Shown: one piece after another, positions 13,030 through 25,220 of the stretch
Numbering within the stretch: position 1 is the stretch's first letter
Layout of the letters: each line of letters opens with the position of its first letter
From: Sphagnum compactum
Taxonomy: Eukaryota > Bryophyta > Sphagnopsida > Sphagnales
Direction: 5' to 3'
Assembly (NCBI GenBank): GCA_965153455.1
Contig: OZ234500.1
Coordinates: forward strand, 3,286,001 to 3,350,000
Length of the DNA: 64,000 nucleotides
Notes under the pieces: generated by a model
What the model saw: only the letters and a program-made list of their open reading frames with translations
Databases searched by the model: none
What the model was told of the DNA's origin: nothing
Translations under genes and position numbers: made by a program

Positions 13030-13160
13030 TTTTTGTTCCCATGGAAATCTGGTTTTCTAGTCATCGAATTTCGGAAAAAATAAACATATTCCAAGTTCCA
13101 CAAGGTAGCCAAAAATATAGAAGTATGCTTTAAGTTTTTACTTCCATATTTCACATCACA
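13030..13160 (+). repeat. Dispersed palindromic repeat, partial copy 4
   Basis: Only the middle part is preserved: ATCGAATTTCGGAAAAAATA, then CAAGTTCCACAAGGTAGCC, AAAAATATAGAAG and a final CACATCACAAAG. The palindromic core is deleted. Confidence 0.5.
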
Positions 13161-13484
13161 AAGCTGCACCCCCGCCCCGCTCCACTCCCCTCCAAAAAAA
13201 ATTAATAAGATCTGATTAGGCACTCGTGCTGCATTTGGGGGTAAAGAAAGAACGCTCCACTGAGCCAGACAGATAGGTGCCTACATGGGTACTGCACCAT
13301 AGCTACCAATCAATGCTGGGTGAGAATTTTGCTACCTATTCGCATTTTGAAATCCAAGCTTGGTTTATTTGGTCGAAACAGAGCCAAAAGTAAGTTTGTA
13401 CACATGACGTATGACTCCTAGACAAGTGTAAAACTCGGTTGCCTTTATTTAACTTACCAGCAATAAGTTGTCAGCAGTGTTTTT

Positions 13485-13695
13485 TATGGCCAAAGTTTTC
13501 ATGGAAAAAATGACCAAAAGTCGCCAGATTTCGAAGGAATTATAATCCAAATCGCCAGATTTTCATAATAATTTCCAGTAGGTAGCCAAGAATATAGAAA
13601 TTTTAATTTTTTTTTCTACTTTCACATCTAGTATGTAGCCAAATGTGGCTAAATGATCTTATGGCTGGATGATGGCCACTTCAGCTGTATCACAA
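13485..13695 (+). repeat. Dispersed palindromic repeat, copy 5
   Basis: It shows two TCGCCAGATTT boxes, then TTTCCAGTAGGTAGCCAAGA, TATGTAGCCAAATGTGGCTA, ATGATGGCCACTTCAGC and CACAAAATTG. It sits at the left edge of the gene-rich island, a few hundred bases before the GC-rich 5' exon of the X8 gene. Confidence 0.75.
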
Positions 13696-14884
13696 AATTG
13701 AAAAACCGAGAAAAAAAACCCCCTGGAACTTCTCAGTAGTCGTAGCCGAGAGGGTTTCGTTCTGAGTCCTGACAGAAGAGCGGTCAGGCGCGCAGTTCCC
13801 TCGTACGCTGCAACCCTCTGTTTTTGGCAAGGAGGCTTTTTCTTCTCCCACCGTAGGTAGCTTCCTGGTGCGGTCCCCCCCCCGTCCTCCTCCTCCTCTT
13901 GCTTTCATTTCTCGCATTTGTAACTGCGAAAAATCAGTGTTGTGTGAAGACTCTCCTTTCGTGCTCGCTGTACTCTAGTCATGTCTTTATAGTAATTTTT
14001 AAAAAAGAGTTGCGGGACTGAGTTTTGGAGAACTTTTTGTTTTGGTCCCTTCTTCTTCTTCTTGTGCGTCGCCTCCTCTCCCGTTTGTTTTTTTTTTTTT
14101 TTCTTCCCGGATTTGTAGTGTCTGGATCTGACTCAGTTGCGATGGGAATGGAGTGAGAAGCTTTCTTTTTGTGTGTCTAGAAGAAGTCTAGAAGTTGTTT
14201 GCGCATTGGTGGATTCGTTCGCAAGCTGTGGATTTCGCGCCAATATATATGATACGGAAGGCTGGTGGGATGAGGCTGGGAGCTTGGAGCGGGGCAGCCG
14301 AATCTCCGTATGCGACGGGAGATTATAGGAAACAACAGAGAGATGGAGATGCTGTAGGAGGGCTTGACTTGACACGCTGTGGGAGGTACGAGCGCACCGG
14401 ACCGAAGAACAACGGTAAGTTGTCAATGTGTTTGTCAATGTATTCCTCCTTTACATCTTCTTGTGAACAGGCGAGGGAAAAGCGAGAGACGGATATGATT
14501 CAAGGAAGTCAGCATGTCTCGCTTTGTTTGGATGTCAGACGGAGTGCCGAGCAGTAGTGCCAGAACGAAATGGACACAGCTAGAGCTCTAAACGTCAACC
14601 TATATTGGATTTAGGTCTCTGCTCTGATGATATGGTTTTTAGTTTTTTTTTTTTTGCTGGAAAGGTGACACTCTTGCATTACTATCAATCAAGCAACAAT
14701 GTAGGAAAGATGTATGAGTTTATGCTTTTGAAAAGATTTGTTGTATTGGATCAGTTAGATCAGGAGACAGGGAAATGTGCTTCTGAATTTACATGGCAAT
14801 TGATTTTAAGGATGGGATATGAATGTTGTAGCAGTGAATGATATAACAGTAGGACTCGGATTGAAGATTTTGTAGCAGGTATCA

Positions 14885-17798
14885 ATGCTTTTTTCGATCT
14901 TGTTTTGTGCCCTGGCAGCTTGTTTGGTCATGGGTTACAGAAAGAAATTTGCACTTACAACTGTTCTGGCACAAGCTGGTTGTCATCCCCTCTATGCATA
15001 TTGCCATTGTCTTAGCATTTTCAGTTTGTGTACGCATGTCCATGCATACCACTAGTTGCCAAGAATTTGCAAGATTTGGATATAGTGATGTGCTGAAAAT
15101 TCAATGTTTGTGATGCTCTTGTGGTGTGCACTCCTGACAGCCTTCAAAGGCCCCTTAGACAGGCTGCTAACATCTCACATGTTTGACTCTTTATGTCAAT
15201 GTGAGGACGACTGCTGGTCAATACATACTCTGTAATAGAGGATTTGAGTAGTGCCCCAAAGTTTCTCTCTTGTGAAGCCAGGCTGTGTCCCTTCCGTTCT
15301 AGTGTCTTGGTGGATGTGAGATCGTTGCAAATTGGCAAGTTTGTAGAAGTCACTACGCCTAATTTGGACACAAAACATCTGGGATTTGTAAGGGGAATGA
15401 AAATTCTTATCTTGAAGAGAACAACAAAAGTTTGGAATTCACTTATAATCAGTTCATTACAGACTACTATTAGGTTGAGGTCAGTCTCTTCATATATACA
15501 TGGGGTGGGCATGCTGATGGAGGACAGCAAATCATTGCAAGCTGGTCTTCAGATGTGCAGAGAGAGTGGTTCTGGGCAGGTGTCTTGCAATGACGTGCAT
15601 CAGATTGTTCTGAGGTGATGAATGCCAAGTAGAAAGCAAGCTGTAGAAGAGGGGATGGGGACAGTTTTGTTAAAGGAAGAAGATAAAAAGGTTAGAAGGT
15701 GGATCAGTGATGCAGAGAAGGTGATGGAGATGAAGCTGAAATAGAGACCAGCAGGTTGTCTGTGGCAGGTGCATATGAGGAGTTGTGTGGTGCAAGCTGA
15801 CTTGGCAACTGTAGTATTTCTTGTCTGCTTCATTCTAATCACAGGTATTGAATCACTCTTCCCAAGCTCTATGCTGTACTGAAAAAGGTCCATTTTAGCC
15901 TCCAGTCTTGTTCCATGGTGCCATGTTTCATATCTGAGTCCAGTGCACATAGGTTGACAATAGAAGCTCACTTACTCACTGCATACTGTGAGGCAGGGAG
16001 TGGAATGGCACAAGGAAGAAGACAGATGGTGGAAAGTGATCAGGATGGTGTTGCAAGTCAAGTAGGGTTTAGCCAGCTCAAAACACAGGGGGCAAGTAAT
16101 GCCAATATGATGTTTACAGCCAATCTTGCATTGAGGTCTGTTCCAACTATTGTGCAGCCTCTTTCTCCAGTTTTTTCCAAAGGCAGAGGTTTTGTTGGTG
16201 TCATGTATACTTCGTCGAACATCAAGCAAGTGCCCTAGATTATTCCATGCTTCACCCACATGACAAATTTGACAATCAATGCACAGATCTGCATCCCAGC
16301 AATTTGTTTGAACAATGCTGATTCCACATTTGATGCAGTTGAGCTTAAAATAACCTTGTTATTATAGAATTTATGTATGAAGATGCTAGTTGGGTTGCCA
16401 GTGAAGCTTACTGATCCAACTTGATGATGGATGTCCACAGTGATGAGCGCAGCAAGCCTGATGTGCTGAGTGATAACAGAAGTCAAAAAAATTTGCATAG
16501 ACAAGTTGAGAATGCAGCAGTTGCAGGGTGCCAAGAGGACATGATAAAGAGCAAGCAGATGGAACAGCATAACAGGAAGTTGACTGATGCAGCCCCTGTC
16601 CTGTCAAATAAAGACTCGTACCCCAGCTTTATCTGGTGCATTGCGAAACCTGGGGCAAATGTGTATGCATTGCAAACAGCATTGAACTGGACATGTAGCA
16701 AAAGGGGTGGTAATATAAACTGCAGCCCCATACTTGCTGGTGGAGTCTGCTATTTACCTAATACTATCCAAACCCATTCTTCCTGGGCCTTCAATGCATA
16801 CTTCTACAACAACCCAAGAGAATATGACAGCTGTGACTTTAATGGCACTGCTATCCTTGCCTACACAGACCTAAGTATGCCTATCTTCCTGTTCTATCTC
16901 CTATCCCACCATTTTTTCATGTGCATCTCTCTCTGGCTCATGACCCAAAAGTTTATTTATGTCCTTACAGGACGCAATTCTATCCCTTGCCCTAGACCAG
17001 TTGTGGGTAGAAAATAGGCATGGATGCAGAACACTTCATCATCTGTTAAGAATCCAAACTGTTCCTGAATAGCATGGGCTAGCAGCAGTTTTTTTGTTTT
17101 GTCGTCCTATTGTGGGCTCACAACATTGACTGTGAGGTAACCTTCAAAGTTGTGCAAGAAAATTCTTGATGCAGACAAAGCGAGCATTAGTAGAATCAGA
17201 TTTCCTGTGGTTCCTAACAACCTGGACAGCTTACAGATTGTTTTACTTTTGCTGTGCAGGTACTCAATCATGCTTGTTCCAGGGGACTTCAAGGTACTTT
17301 ACACACAGCTGCTCTTCTTCTGTGCAAGTTATTGATAGTTTAAGTCGGTCTGATTCATGTAAATTGAGGTTGATAAGGGCCTGGGTTTGCATAAGTGTAA
17401 TCAAGTATTCATTGCTTGAAGATAAGGAAGGCAAGAAGTGAAAGGAAGTTAGTACATGCTAGGTCTGATGCCTGTCCACATTGGGCAACAGCCATACTTA
17501 TATATGTCAAATCATCTTCTTGGTCCACGACTGAAGTGTGTCCCTGGTCTACCCAGGTTTGGGCTATCCACCAGCGAGGTAACCCCTTTTTTTGTATTGG
17601 TGTACCCCTTGGAGTGATGATGACTAATTGGAATAGTCAGTTTTTAGATTTGCAGCCCTGACATATAATGCCTGATCTGGATGTAATTTCTACAGTGCTA
17701 TAGTTCAAGGAGCGGCACACATGGAAGCTGCACCAGCATTTCAATTGGTCACTACTGCTCTTCTCCTTACATATTTGATAGCACAACATGCTTTATAA
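14885..17798 (+). CDS. GPI-anchored X8 (CBM43) domain protein, plasmodesmata callose-binding type
   Basis: X8/CBM43 proteins bind beta-1,3-glucan (callose) in the wall, often at plasmodesmata. The firm exons are the X8 exon ending at 16874, then 17260-17293 and 17696-17798, joined in phase by GT-AG introns. The domain starts SFIWCIAKPGANVYALQTAL and carries all six expected cysteines (WCI, WTC, NCS, VCY, SCD, SCL). The last exon encodes a small-residue stretch and a hydrophobic tail (TTALLLTYLIAQHAL, stop 17796-17798), a typical GPI-anchor signal. The 5' end is less sure. A GC-rich exon ends at a consensus donor at 14414 (AACG/GTAAGT). A second exon after an acceptor at 14878 opens with an ATG at 14885 and a signal-peptide-like MLFSILFCALAACLVM. 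A weak donor after 14933 would join in phase to 16593, giving about 155 residues. Other acceptors at 16441 or 16527 are possible. Confidence 0.72.
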
Positions 17799-19652
17799 GG
17801 TGGCCTAAGATTCATGACTGCAACAATCAGAGCTATTGATAAGCTTCCTCATTTTTCTGAAGTCAGGGCCTGCAACAGTGAATGGCTAGGGGGTGTGCCT
17901 TGACCTTTTGGACTGCATTATAGGTTTTATCTGGATCAACAAATGGAGTTCTATTTTTGTGTTCATATTGCTCTTGCAAGGTGAGGGCAGGAGATCTGGT
18001 CTGTCAATTGGGAAAGATGGATTGTGCATGCAATAAGGGGTCAACATGGAGATGGTGGACCAGACATTGGCTAGTCAGCGTGCTTTGTTCTCAACCAGAT
18101 TGGTATGGCAAGGTGAATTGGATGTTGTGGTGTCATTTGGAAGCTGATGAAGCTTCACTCTGTGTAAGATGCAACAGTATCTCCCACAGATGAGATGTAT
18201 ATTGAGGCATGACAAATACTGCAATCAAAATGTTGACCTGGTGGTCAATTTATGTGTTTCTGCCTGCAAAGCAAATGCTTTGATTGCCTTCATCTACTGT
18301 CTTCATCTGATACTCTTCATCAGTTTTTCTCTCCTCACCTAAATGCACATCTGGTTGTTGTGGCAACAGGTCCGCCAGAAGGGAAGGCACACTAATATTA
18401 GTTGCTGTAGGAATTGTGTTTCTGTAGGATCTAATTTGTTTTCTAACAGACAGACACTACATTGAACTCCAGAAATGGACCAGACTGAAGGAAGGTTGTG
18501 AAATGTATGGAAGTTGGCAACACCAACAACACAATGGGGATGTGGAATTCTGGAGGAATGGCAAGTTGAACAATGTTGATGGAATTGATATTTCATATGA
18601 TAGTCTGACACATTCAAGAGGACAGAATGCACAAGAAGCTGAAACTCAAACAGGGTGTCCAAAATTCTGAGGCCAATTATCTACACAATTCTTTCTTGTT
18701 CTCTTGCCATCATCAGTTTGCACTCTGTACCAGCACTTACACATTATCATGGAGAAGAAGCAACAGAACTGTATTTGCAAGGTCAAGGCACTCATGGAAC
18801 ATCGTCAAGGCTGAGAGGAAGTTTGTCCCCCAGAACATAATAGGTGACAGAACTTACAAATGGTTACTGGGGTACACCTTACAAATGAATTGCCACATTT
18901 TCATGTGTTTTCTTTCTTTGCTTGTTACATTCAATATACCCTTCTGATTACCAATCTATCGTAAACCCAAGTTTGATATATTTAATTTAAACTGTTTGTT
19001 TTACTGTCCTTTTCAAAGGCATGTGCATTTACAAAGTCCAAACTTACTTTCACACTATTTATGGAGTGTACACTTTAGTTCATACAAAAAACTGTGTTGG
19101 GGTCATTTTATTGTTGGTGGAGATGCTCTTCTCACAGAAATAGAATACCATGAATCGTCTCCAGAAGACACAGAATATTCCAAAGAAAATACAATAGACC
19201 TAAAAGTGAAATGAGACCCATGACAATTACTCTTTGGTTAGCAGACCATTCATCTTACTTCTTTGAGAGAAATGGCTACAAGACCTGGATAGTCATTTCA
19301 GAGACAACATAGTTGGCAACTATCACTGAATCTCTTTGAATATCATGTGCACACATACATGAAAGCAATAACTTCTGTTGTGCAATATAAAACTCATCCG
19401 CAGTGCACACCACCCTACAAGGCTCAGCTGCTGTGCAGTCTGGTGGAATCTAATATTGGGTGGGAACTTCTGATTTGAAGTTCATTTGAGAGGAGATGAC
19501 TGCAAACCCATTACTTGTTCAGAGGTTCTAAGCAGGAATTGTACTATACGTAGTCTGCAACAGAGGGGAACACCACGCTAGCTAGCTAATTTCCTGCAAA
19601 TGCTGGTGCTTTACTACTCTAGCAGTACTAGAAAAGATGCCAAGGAACCCCT
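17799..19652. other. Spacer between convergent X8 and RCC1 genes
   Basis: The two genes point at each other, so this stretch should hold both 3' untranslated regions. Open frames on both strands (for example 18339-18662 minus and 18627-18947 plus) overlap one another and show no domain. No RNA gene or transposon was seen. Confidence 0.5.
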
Positions 19653-22600
19653 CTACTTGTTGATCTCCCATGCTGTGATAGCAAGTGTGTGGCGACCTCC
19701 ACAGGCTACTGCTTTTGTGCACCAACGTCCTGACCTATCATCTGTATCTTCCATGGTGTCATCATTAGAGGCATGTCCATTGCCCATACTCATAGCACTG
19801 AAATGTTGTTCCTTTGATTGTGGCAAATGTACTGGCACTTCCAGTGGCTGCCCAGTTGTAAATGATTCGCCAAAGCCTAACCGTCCATGGTCGCCCCTCC
19901 CAAACTGCAAGCAACCATCCTCCATCAAATCAAAAGGCAAAAATGTCTTTATTCATGATGACAGTCTGCTACATTGTGATAGGTGCAACATGACAGAATC
20001 CAAAATCTGGCCTTCTCTCCTCAATGTATCCATGTGCATAACTAGGCCAGGCACATATACGAACTAAAAATGCATTGACAGCAGAACATAAGGGAGAAGT
20101 CTGGAATTCAACTCACAGAAAACATTCGTCCATCATTTGTCAGAGCTACTGAATGTGTTCCACCACAGGAAACCTGCAAGCACATCAACTCAAAGCTTTT
20201 CTGAATATTTGAGTCAACATGTTGTGAGATGACCTGACGGTAACATTAACAGGATTTCCAGATGAAAAGTTTGATGCAATAAAACATGTGTAATTGTATG
20301 AGTAGGCAGGTGGGATGCACTACCCAATAAACTACATAATAAGTGATAGGAAATATGACACTTTCCTCAGTCTTAGGTCAGCAGTGGCCACACCTGAATT
20401 ATAGTTTCACAAGCAAGAGTGTGAACTTTTTGAGGGAACATCTTGCTGCTTTTATCATCACCAAATCCCAGCCGTCCATGCTCACCTCTACCCCAGCCAT
20501 ACACCTGTTCACATCCATTTTACACCACTTGAATCTACATGCCCAAGAATGAGTGCTCCTCTGAATTCACTCCTAATCAAACAAGCATGTAGATATGGTC
20601 TTCTAACAAAAGAGCAACGAGCTCAGTTGAGAAACTTGTGGTGCCATCTACCTCGCCGTCTGCAGTCAATGCCATCGAGTGCCATCCTCCTGCTGCTAGA
20701 TCCACCTGTGTTGCCATCCATCATCTACCTTTTAGGGTTCCACTGAATGGTTGCGGATACAACAGTGTATGAAAAGAGATTAAGACAGGATGGGGCTGCA
20801 AACAGGATGGAGAACTAATGAGAGCAATTTCCAAGCAGTAGGCTGCAATCACATATGAAGATGAGAATCAGGGATAGAATACCAGAATGAGATCACGTAG
20901 TCCCTTTACAGAAACAGGTGAAGAGTGTGGCTGTGTATCACCAGTGCCTAGCTGCCCATACTCATTGTTACCCCAAGCCCACACTATCCCTGGCTCCACC
21001 AGTGCCAGATTGTGAAAGGCACCCACAGCTACCATCCTCACATTTTCCAGTCCTTGCATGCGAACAGGGACTGAGATCTGTTTTCTGACACCAACAGAAG
21101 AATCAATGGGCCAAAGACTCATGAGCCAATCTTGTTCTCTGCTCCATTTAAGTAGAAGCCTGGTAAGATAGTATTGCCTTCACTGCCACTAGACACAGTT
21201 TTTCTCATGGAGTACTTTTGGAAATGATAAGTCAGTTCTCTGTACGGCAAAGCAAATTACTGATGGTCATCTTTGAGTGGGATGGAGTAGGGCTACTAAC
21301 TCACATGTCACCCGGAGGCCAGGGTTGGCCCCATGTCCAGACATGGCCCTCTTCTGTCAGAACTACAGAATGTGTGCCTCCAGCTGCAACCTGCATGTAT
21401 TCCATCAAACAGAATCCTTGTTCTTGTATCTGATATACCTCCCTCTTTTTAAACAGCAAGGATTGGATCCATGTCCATGTACAGTGAAGGAAATAAGACT
21501 ACTGCAAGCATTTTATCTACGAATCCTTCAAGACCACCCTTACGCCAAGTAACAGAGCAATTTGCCAATGTTCCAAGAACCCATCTCTCATCCACTTGCC
21601 ATCTATGCATTCAAAGGTTCTGAGATGGATGTTAACTGTGAGAAAGTGTAAAGCAGATGAATTGGGTCATGATAAGACTAATTGCAGAAAGAGGGTGGAA
21701 ATACCTGCCGCACACGAAGACGAGGGCAACAGCGTTGTGGGATAGAGATATCTCGATGCAATACTTTGTCGTCCCCTTTGCGATCCAACTCCTTAGCACA
21801 TTGTCCATACTCATTTCCACCTGCATATTCAAACCAATCAGCATTTGCATTGCAAGTTGTTGACACCTGTTTGTGGTCCCCACCTCTCTGGTAGTGCTGC
21901 TGCTGTCTGTCACCACAATATATGTTCTAATACCTTCCAGGAAGAGAATTGGTCCCGTAACGACACTTACCCCATGCATAGGCACGTCCATCCTCATCCA
22001 CAGCTAGGCAATGCCATCCACCAATCGCTGCCTGGCCATATCCATAAGCCAACAATGGCAGTTCAAACACTAAACAATCATAACCAAGACAGGTGCAGGA
22101 GACAGCCCATCAAACTGTTCAGACATCCTGCAAGGGAAGCCAAGGACACCTGATGACTTCTATAAAGTTCACAAGCTCACCTGTACTATTTTTACTTTCG
22201 CAAGCGCCTTGACCTGTCAAAACCATTACAGAAGTTCTGTGAGCTAGCAGAGCTGGTGCTTGGTATTAACTGAGCAGTTTTCTTACTCCACAAATGCAGT
22301 GGTTGATGAAGATTGGTAAACTACAAGTAGTCCTAGGCTACCTACATGCATTTTACCACTTATTATACCTGCTCAAAAAAAACCCATACATCCCTCACAG
22401 GTCCCATGTATTGCCAGATACAGATTTTCGGTACTTTTACTATATCCTAGAATTGTCAAACTTGCCAGAGCAACAGTCTCCTCTCAGAAAAGAGGCACTT
22501 TCATCATGTGTTGTTTTGAATCTTCACACTTCATGACCAAGAATGAGGAGAGCCAAACATAATGGAAAACTTTGGAGCAAATCACAAATTGATACCTGGC

Positions 22601-23295
22601 TAGGTACAGATTCTGTCCTCTTGGCAGGAGGATGACCCAATGTTGCTCGCTGATTCCATCCCCAAGTGTAAAGCTGCCATTGAAAACCCACTGGCAAGTT
22701 GGTAAACACCTTGCAATAATCAACTTTCAATGTGTGTGACATACATGAACTTCCTGGGTTCAGGAAGAAGTATGCTAGGGTTGGGTATGGAAGATTTACA
22801 AAGATGTCAGCAAGATGTACAAGATGTCAATCAGCTAATGATCCATATTAGAGCTCACAATCTCATGGCAGAGATCCAAAAGAGATTAGCTGCACTCCCC
22901 TCTTCACCAGCATGAACAGATGAGCAATCAAGCAGTGGACAGGTACCTGACCATCTTCAGTAATGGCCAAGGAATTGCGGCTGCCAGCAACTATGCTTGA
23001 GACACGTATTTGTGACAATGCCTCTATGCGACATACATGATCCTTATTATCAAACCCACCCAGTCCTAATTGTCCATCCTCACCTGCTCCCCTGCAAAAA
23101 AACAAAACGCCCACCCATCCCTCGCCATCCCATATTGTCACACACATCATCATCACATGTTCTATGATGTTGGGTCTCCCCCAAACATGTTGCAAAAACA
23201 CATGGATAATGAATGAAGGAGAGACAGAGACAGAGACAGAGAGATTTTTCTCACCAGCCTACTACAACAGGCGGTTCCTTCATCTGCGCCACCAT
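19653..23295 (-). CDS. RCC1-repeat (UVR8-like) seven-blade propeller protein, 12 exons
   Basis: Twelve exons join in phase into a 411-residue protein: 23295-23255, 23091-22947, 22673-22596, 22213-22181, 22031-21971, 21820-21705, 21390-21305, 21084-20883, 20705-20652, 20504-20394, 20173-20117 and 19904-19653. All introns are GT-AG. The start MVAQMKEPPVVVG leads straight into the first repeat (WGAGEDGQLGLG). Further repeat signatures include YTWGWNQRATLGHP, YAWGGNEYGQC, WAWGNNEYGQLGTG, YGWGRGEHGRLGFG and FGRGDHGRLGFG, alternating with GGWHC/GGWHS/GGTHS strands. This covers a whole beta-propeller. Order and wording match the plant RCC1 family of Arabidopsis At5g16040/At3g02510, whose molecular role is poorly defined. 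The GWRHT motif typical of the UV-B receptor UVR8 is absent (GWHC/GWHS instead), so a photoreceptor role is unlikely. A possible function as a guanine-nucleotide exchange factor or scaffold is only family-based. Confidence 0.93.
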
Positions 23296-24359
23296 CGCTC
23301 TTGCACCACCCTGCGTTGCTCTTTTTCTCCACACCTCTCCTCCCTCTTCATCGCAAATGGGAACTCCCCAATGTTGCTTAGCTTGCACCTCTTGTCCGAT
23401 CTCTAAGCTCATCAAACACACCCAACATTATTTCTCTGCCTGTCTTGTCTGTCTGTCTAGCGCATGCAGCGAGCTCCAAGCCCAGTAAACCCACAGCACC
23501 CAGCAGAAGAACTTGTCAATTCTTTGTATGTACAAAGCACACAAAGAAATGCACTTATGTCCAGCCCTCAACCCATCCCGTTCTCTCCACCTCTCTCTCG
23601 CAGTTTTGTGTAGTAAAGAATGGATACTGCTGCTGCTGATGCTTCTTTTGCTACTACAAATGCGCACGCCTCGTGCACTTTATGCACCAAGTTACTTACC
23701 CAAGAGAAGCCAAGCCGGCGGCAAAGCAAGCTTTTTTTCTCTTTTGGCCTATTCCTCCTATGCAAGACAGAAACAACCGACCACCACCTTCTTACAGAAA
23801 CAGCAAGGCAAAAAGAGGACCCACAAGACACAGAGAGAGAGACACACACACACAAAAGTAGAGCTGCAAAAAGGGTGCAAAAAAGGATACATAGCTACCA
23901 ATCAAAAACAAAAAGAAACAACAGTGCAAACAAACAAACAAACAACATAGAATACATACATACACAGATATCTTTGTTATGGTTTGTGACATGAATCCAT
24001 CATCCCCCACTTTGCAGTGCTGTGCTATGCTGAGCGAGCGAATATAAGATGATATATCACGAGTTGTGGCACGAGTCGAGTGAGTGCAGAAAGGAGCGCT
24101 GACTGAGTAGGGGCGATGACGATAAGAATCCTTTCTTTTTGGGTTGTTGTTGTTTGTGGGTTCTTTTGGTTTGTGTGTTTTCTGTGTTTTACACATCAGC
24201 TGACGGTGCCAGTAGACTCGTATTGCGTTCCAGACTCCAGACTCATGCCACTCCATGTGTTGTTGTTGTCATCTTTGTCCGTTTGTGTCGATCTTTGTCC
24301 GTTTCTCACGCTCGCTCGCTCGCTCGCTCGCTTGCACTTCCAACTTCCAGTGTTTTTCT
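23296..24359. promoter_or_regulatory. 5' flank of RCC1 gene with GA/CT-rich and GCTC simple repeats
   Basis: No coding exon is supported. Just inside intron 1 a GACAGA repeat lies at about 23219-23242. Upstream are CT-rich and CA-rich tracts, and a GCTC tetranucleotide repeat spans about 24309-24332. Such pyrimidine/purine tracts are common in plant core promoters, but no TATA box or defined site could be fixed. Confidence 0.35.
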
Positions 24360-24630
24360 AGCCCAAATTTTTGACCTGAAAAATATGATTTCGACCTATA
24401 TAAAACGGATAATTCGGAGGAAAAACAACATCGCCAGATTTCGGAGGAATTTTTTTTTCCAAATCGCCAGATTTTGGTGATTAGTTCCAGTATGTAGCCA
24501 AGAATATAGAAGGATTCTTTTTTCTTTTTTCTCTTCTTTTTTTGTGGCTACTTTCATATCTAGTATGGAGCCACATCTGGCTAAATCATCTTATGGATGA
24601 TCGCCATTTCAGCTACATCACAAAATTGGG
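24360..24630 (+). repeat. Dispersed palindromic repeat, copy 6
   Basis: Ordered blocks: TTTTTGACCTGAAAAATATG, two TCGCCAGATTT boxes, AGTTCCAGTATGTAGCCAAG, ATATCTAGTATGGAGCCACA, CATCTTATGGATGATCGCC and CAGCTACATCACAAAATTGG. It lies about 1.1 kb upstream of the RCC1 start codon, at the right edge of the gene-rich island. Confidence 0.75.
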
Positions 24631-24819
24631 GGAAAACAAATAAAATGGAAAAACCTGCTGCCAACAAGTTCGTTCCTCGTTCGTTTCGTTTCCTTTTTCG
24701 TTCGTTTCGTTATCTTCCTCGTTGGTTTCCCATTCTCTCTCTCATTCGCTATTTACTCCGTCCGCCGCCGCCGCTCCTCCTCATCCACTGCACTCTTATC
24801 TGTCTTCGAAGTAATTCAA

Positions 24820-25220
24820 AATTCACATTCATTCGGCGAATGAAGAAGAGTAAACTGCTGATCATGAAGAAAGAGACAAGCATAGTTCACATTCATTCAA
24901 CGAATGAAGAAGAAGAGCGAACTCCTGATGAAGAGGAGACAAGAATAGCCCACATTCATTCGGTGAATGGAAGAATAGACAAGAACAGTTCACAATCATT
25001 CGGTGAATGAAAGAAGAGACAAGAATAGTTCACATTTCATTCGGTGAATTACAGAAGAGTAAACTTCTCCTGATGAACAAGGCACAAGGCAAGTTCACAT
25101 TCATTCGAGGAATGAAGAAGAGTGAAATCCTGATGAAGAAGAGACAAGAATAGTTCACATTCATTCGGCGAATGAAGAAGAGAAAACTCCCGATGAAAGA
25201 AGAAGAAGAAGAGACAAGAT
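24820..25220. repeat. Degenerate minisatellite of about seven units
   Basis: Units of roughly 40-66 bases each begin with a CACATTCATTCGGCGAATGA-like box and continue with AAGAAGAG, CTCCTGATGAAGA and GACAAGAATAGTT. The opening box is itself palindromic (TTCATTCG/CGAATGAA). Unit length varies through internal deletions. An open frame on the plus strand crosses the first units, but its composition (Glu/Thr/His runs from the repeat) does not look like a real protein. Confidence 0.75.

Noticed and set aside
14133-14438. 101-codon minus-strand frame opposite the X8 5' exon
   Set aside because: It lies antisense to an exon with a consensus donor, and the Ser/Thr-rich sequence matches nothing.
23513-24256. 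Long overlapping frames on both strands upstream of the RCC1 gene
   Set aside because: They come from CA- and CT-rich simple sequence; no domain, and they run across the promoter region.
24820-25220. CRISPR-like look of regularly spaced palindromic boxes
   Set aside because: Spacers are themselves similar to one another and of uneven length, and the window is a spliced eukaryotic nuclear sequence; it is a minisatellite.
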